A DNA stretch of 64,000 bases. Origin: Gari tellinella. Its lineage: Eukaryota; Mollusca; Bivalvia; Cardiida; Psammobiidae. A program made the translations under genes and the position numbers. Positions 63,916 to 64,000 of the stretch are shown here, piece after piece (the stretch's first letter is position 1; the number at the start of each line of letters is the position of its first letter). The stretch spans positions 32,856,356 through 32,920,355 of the forward strand of contig OV277870.1 in NCBI GenBank assembly GCA_922989275.2, written 5' to 3'. The notes beneath the pieces were generated by a model. The model searched no databases. It was not told the DNA's origin and saw only the letters and a program-made list of their open reading frames with translations.

Positions 63916-64000
63916 TTTGAGAAATATACCTCACGAGCTCCGCCGAGTCATAGCAAATGCGCTATATAGAATAAAGAAGGAGCAATTGACGTTTCATTTA

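Overview
This window looks like nuclear DNA of a marine invertebrate, most likely a bivalve mollusc. It is AT-rich and I could find no intact protein-coding gene, spliced host gene or rRNA. Open frames are short and mostly incidental. Repeat types I associate with bivalve genomes are present: tandem 'ggtcaaa...taggtca' units at 3.3-3.8 kb, an RNA-like dispersed repeat ending in a GACGACGGACGACGA tract at 16.2-17.3 kb and 63.2-63.9 kb, tRNA-headed SINEs, and CR1/L2-type retroposon relics. The organism call is inference from repeat style, not from a marker gene.

Layout. 1-720 is a GA-rich polypurine tract. 1.55-3.24 kb is a decayed CR1/jockey-type reverse transcriptase on the minus strand. 3.25-5.1 kb holds tandem repeats and a palindromic element. 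5.4-11.4 kb is unassigned DNA with scattered family A MITEs. 11.8-12.6 kb is a diverged 365-bp tandem pair. 12.6-14.3 kb is a relic, on the minus strand, of an uncharacterised expanded invertebrate protein family. 17.6-18.0 kb has an unrecognised coding remnant. 18-25.3 kb has many MITEs and a SINE nested inside one. 25.36-27.37 kb is a foldback element with mariner-style ends and four 175-bp internal tandem units. 29.3-29.65 kb has three CRE-like palindromes and two strong hairpins. 33-38 kb contains a local duplication. 43.5-44.5 kb is a MITE split by a retroposon fragment, next to a poly-G/TTAGGG-like tract. 45.46-47.1 kb is a striking palindromic repeat array. 49.68-51.85 kb is a PIF/Harbinger element with broken transposase and MADF-like genes. 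53.35-54.40 kb is a hAT-type non-autonomous element. 55.6-60 kb has pogo-like MITEs and a second split MITE with a retroposon. 63.15-63.92 kb repeats the dispersed element seen at 16-17 kb.

The dominant theme is one MITE family (called family A here): about 246 bp, TA target duplication, ends CAGTGGAGAAGACGTTATTC, and a central perfect or near-perfect palindrome of about 66 bp centred on CGCCGGGTAACCCGGCG. By eye more than 30 cores occur in 64 kb, in both orientations. The same core also sits between other kinds of ends (families B and C), so the palindrome behaves like a module shared between element families. Nothing here forms an operon or pathway. The genes that exist are transposon genes and all appear broken.
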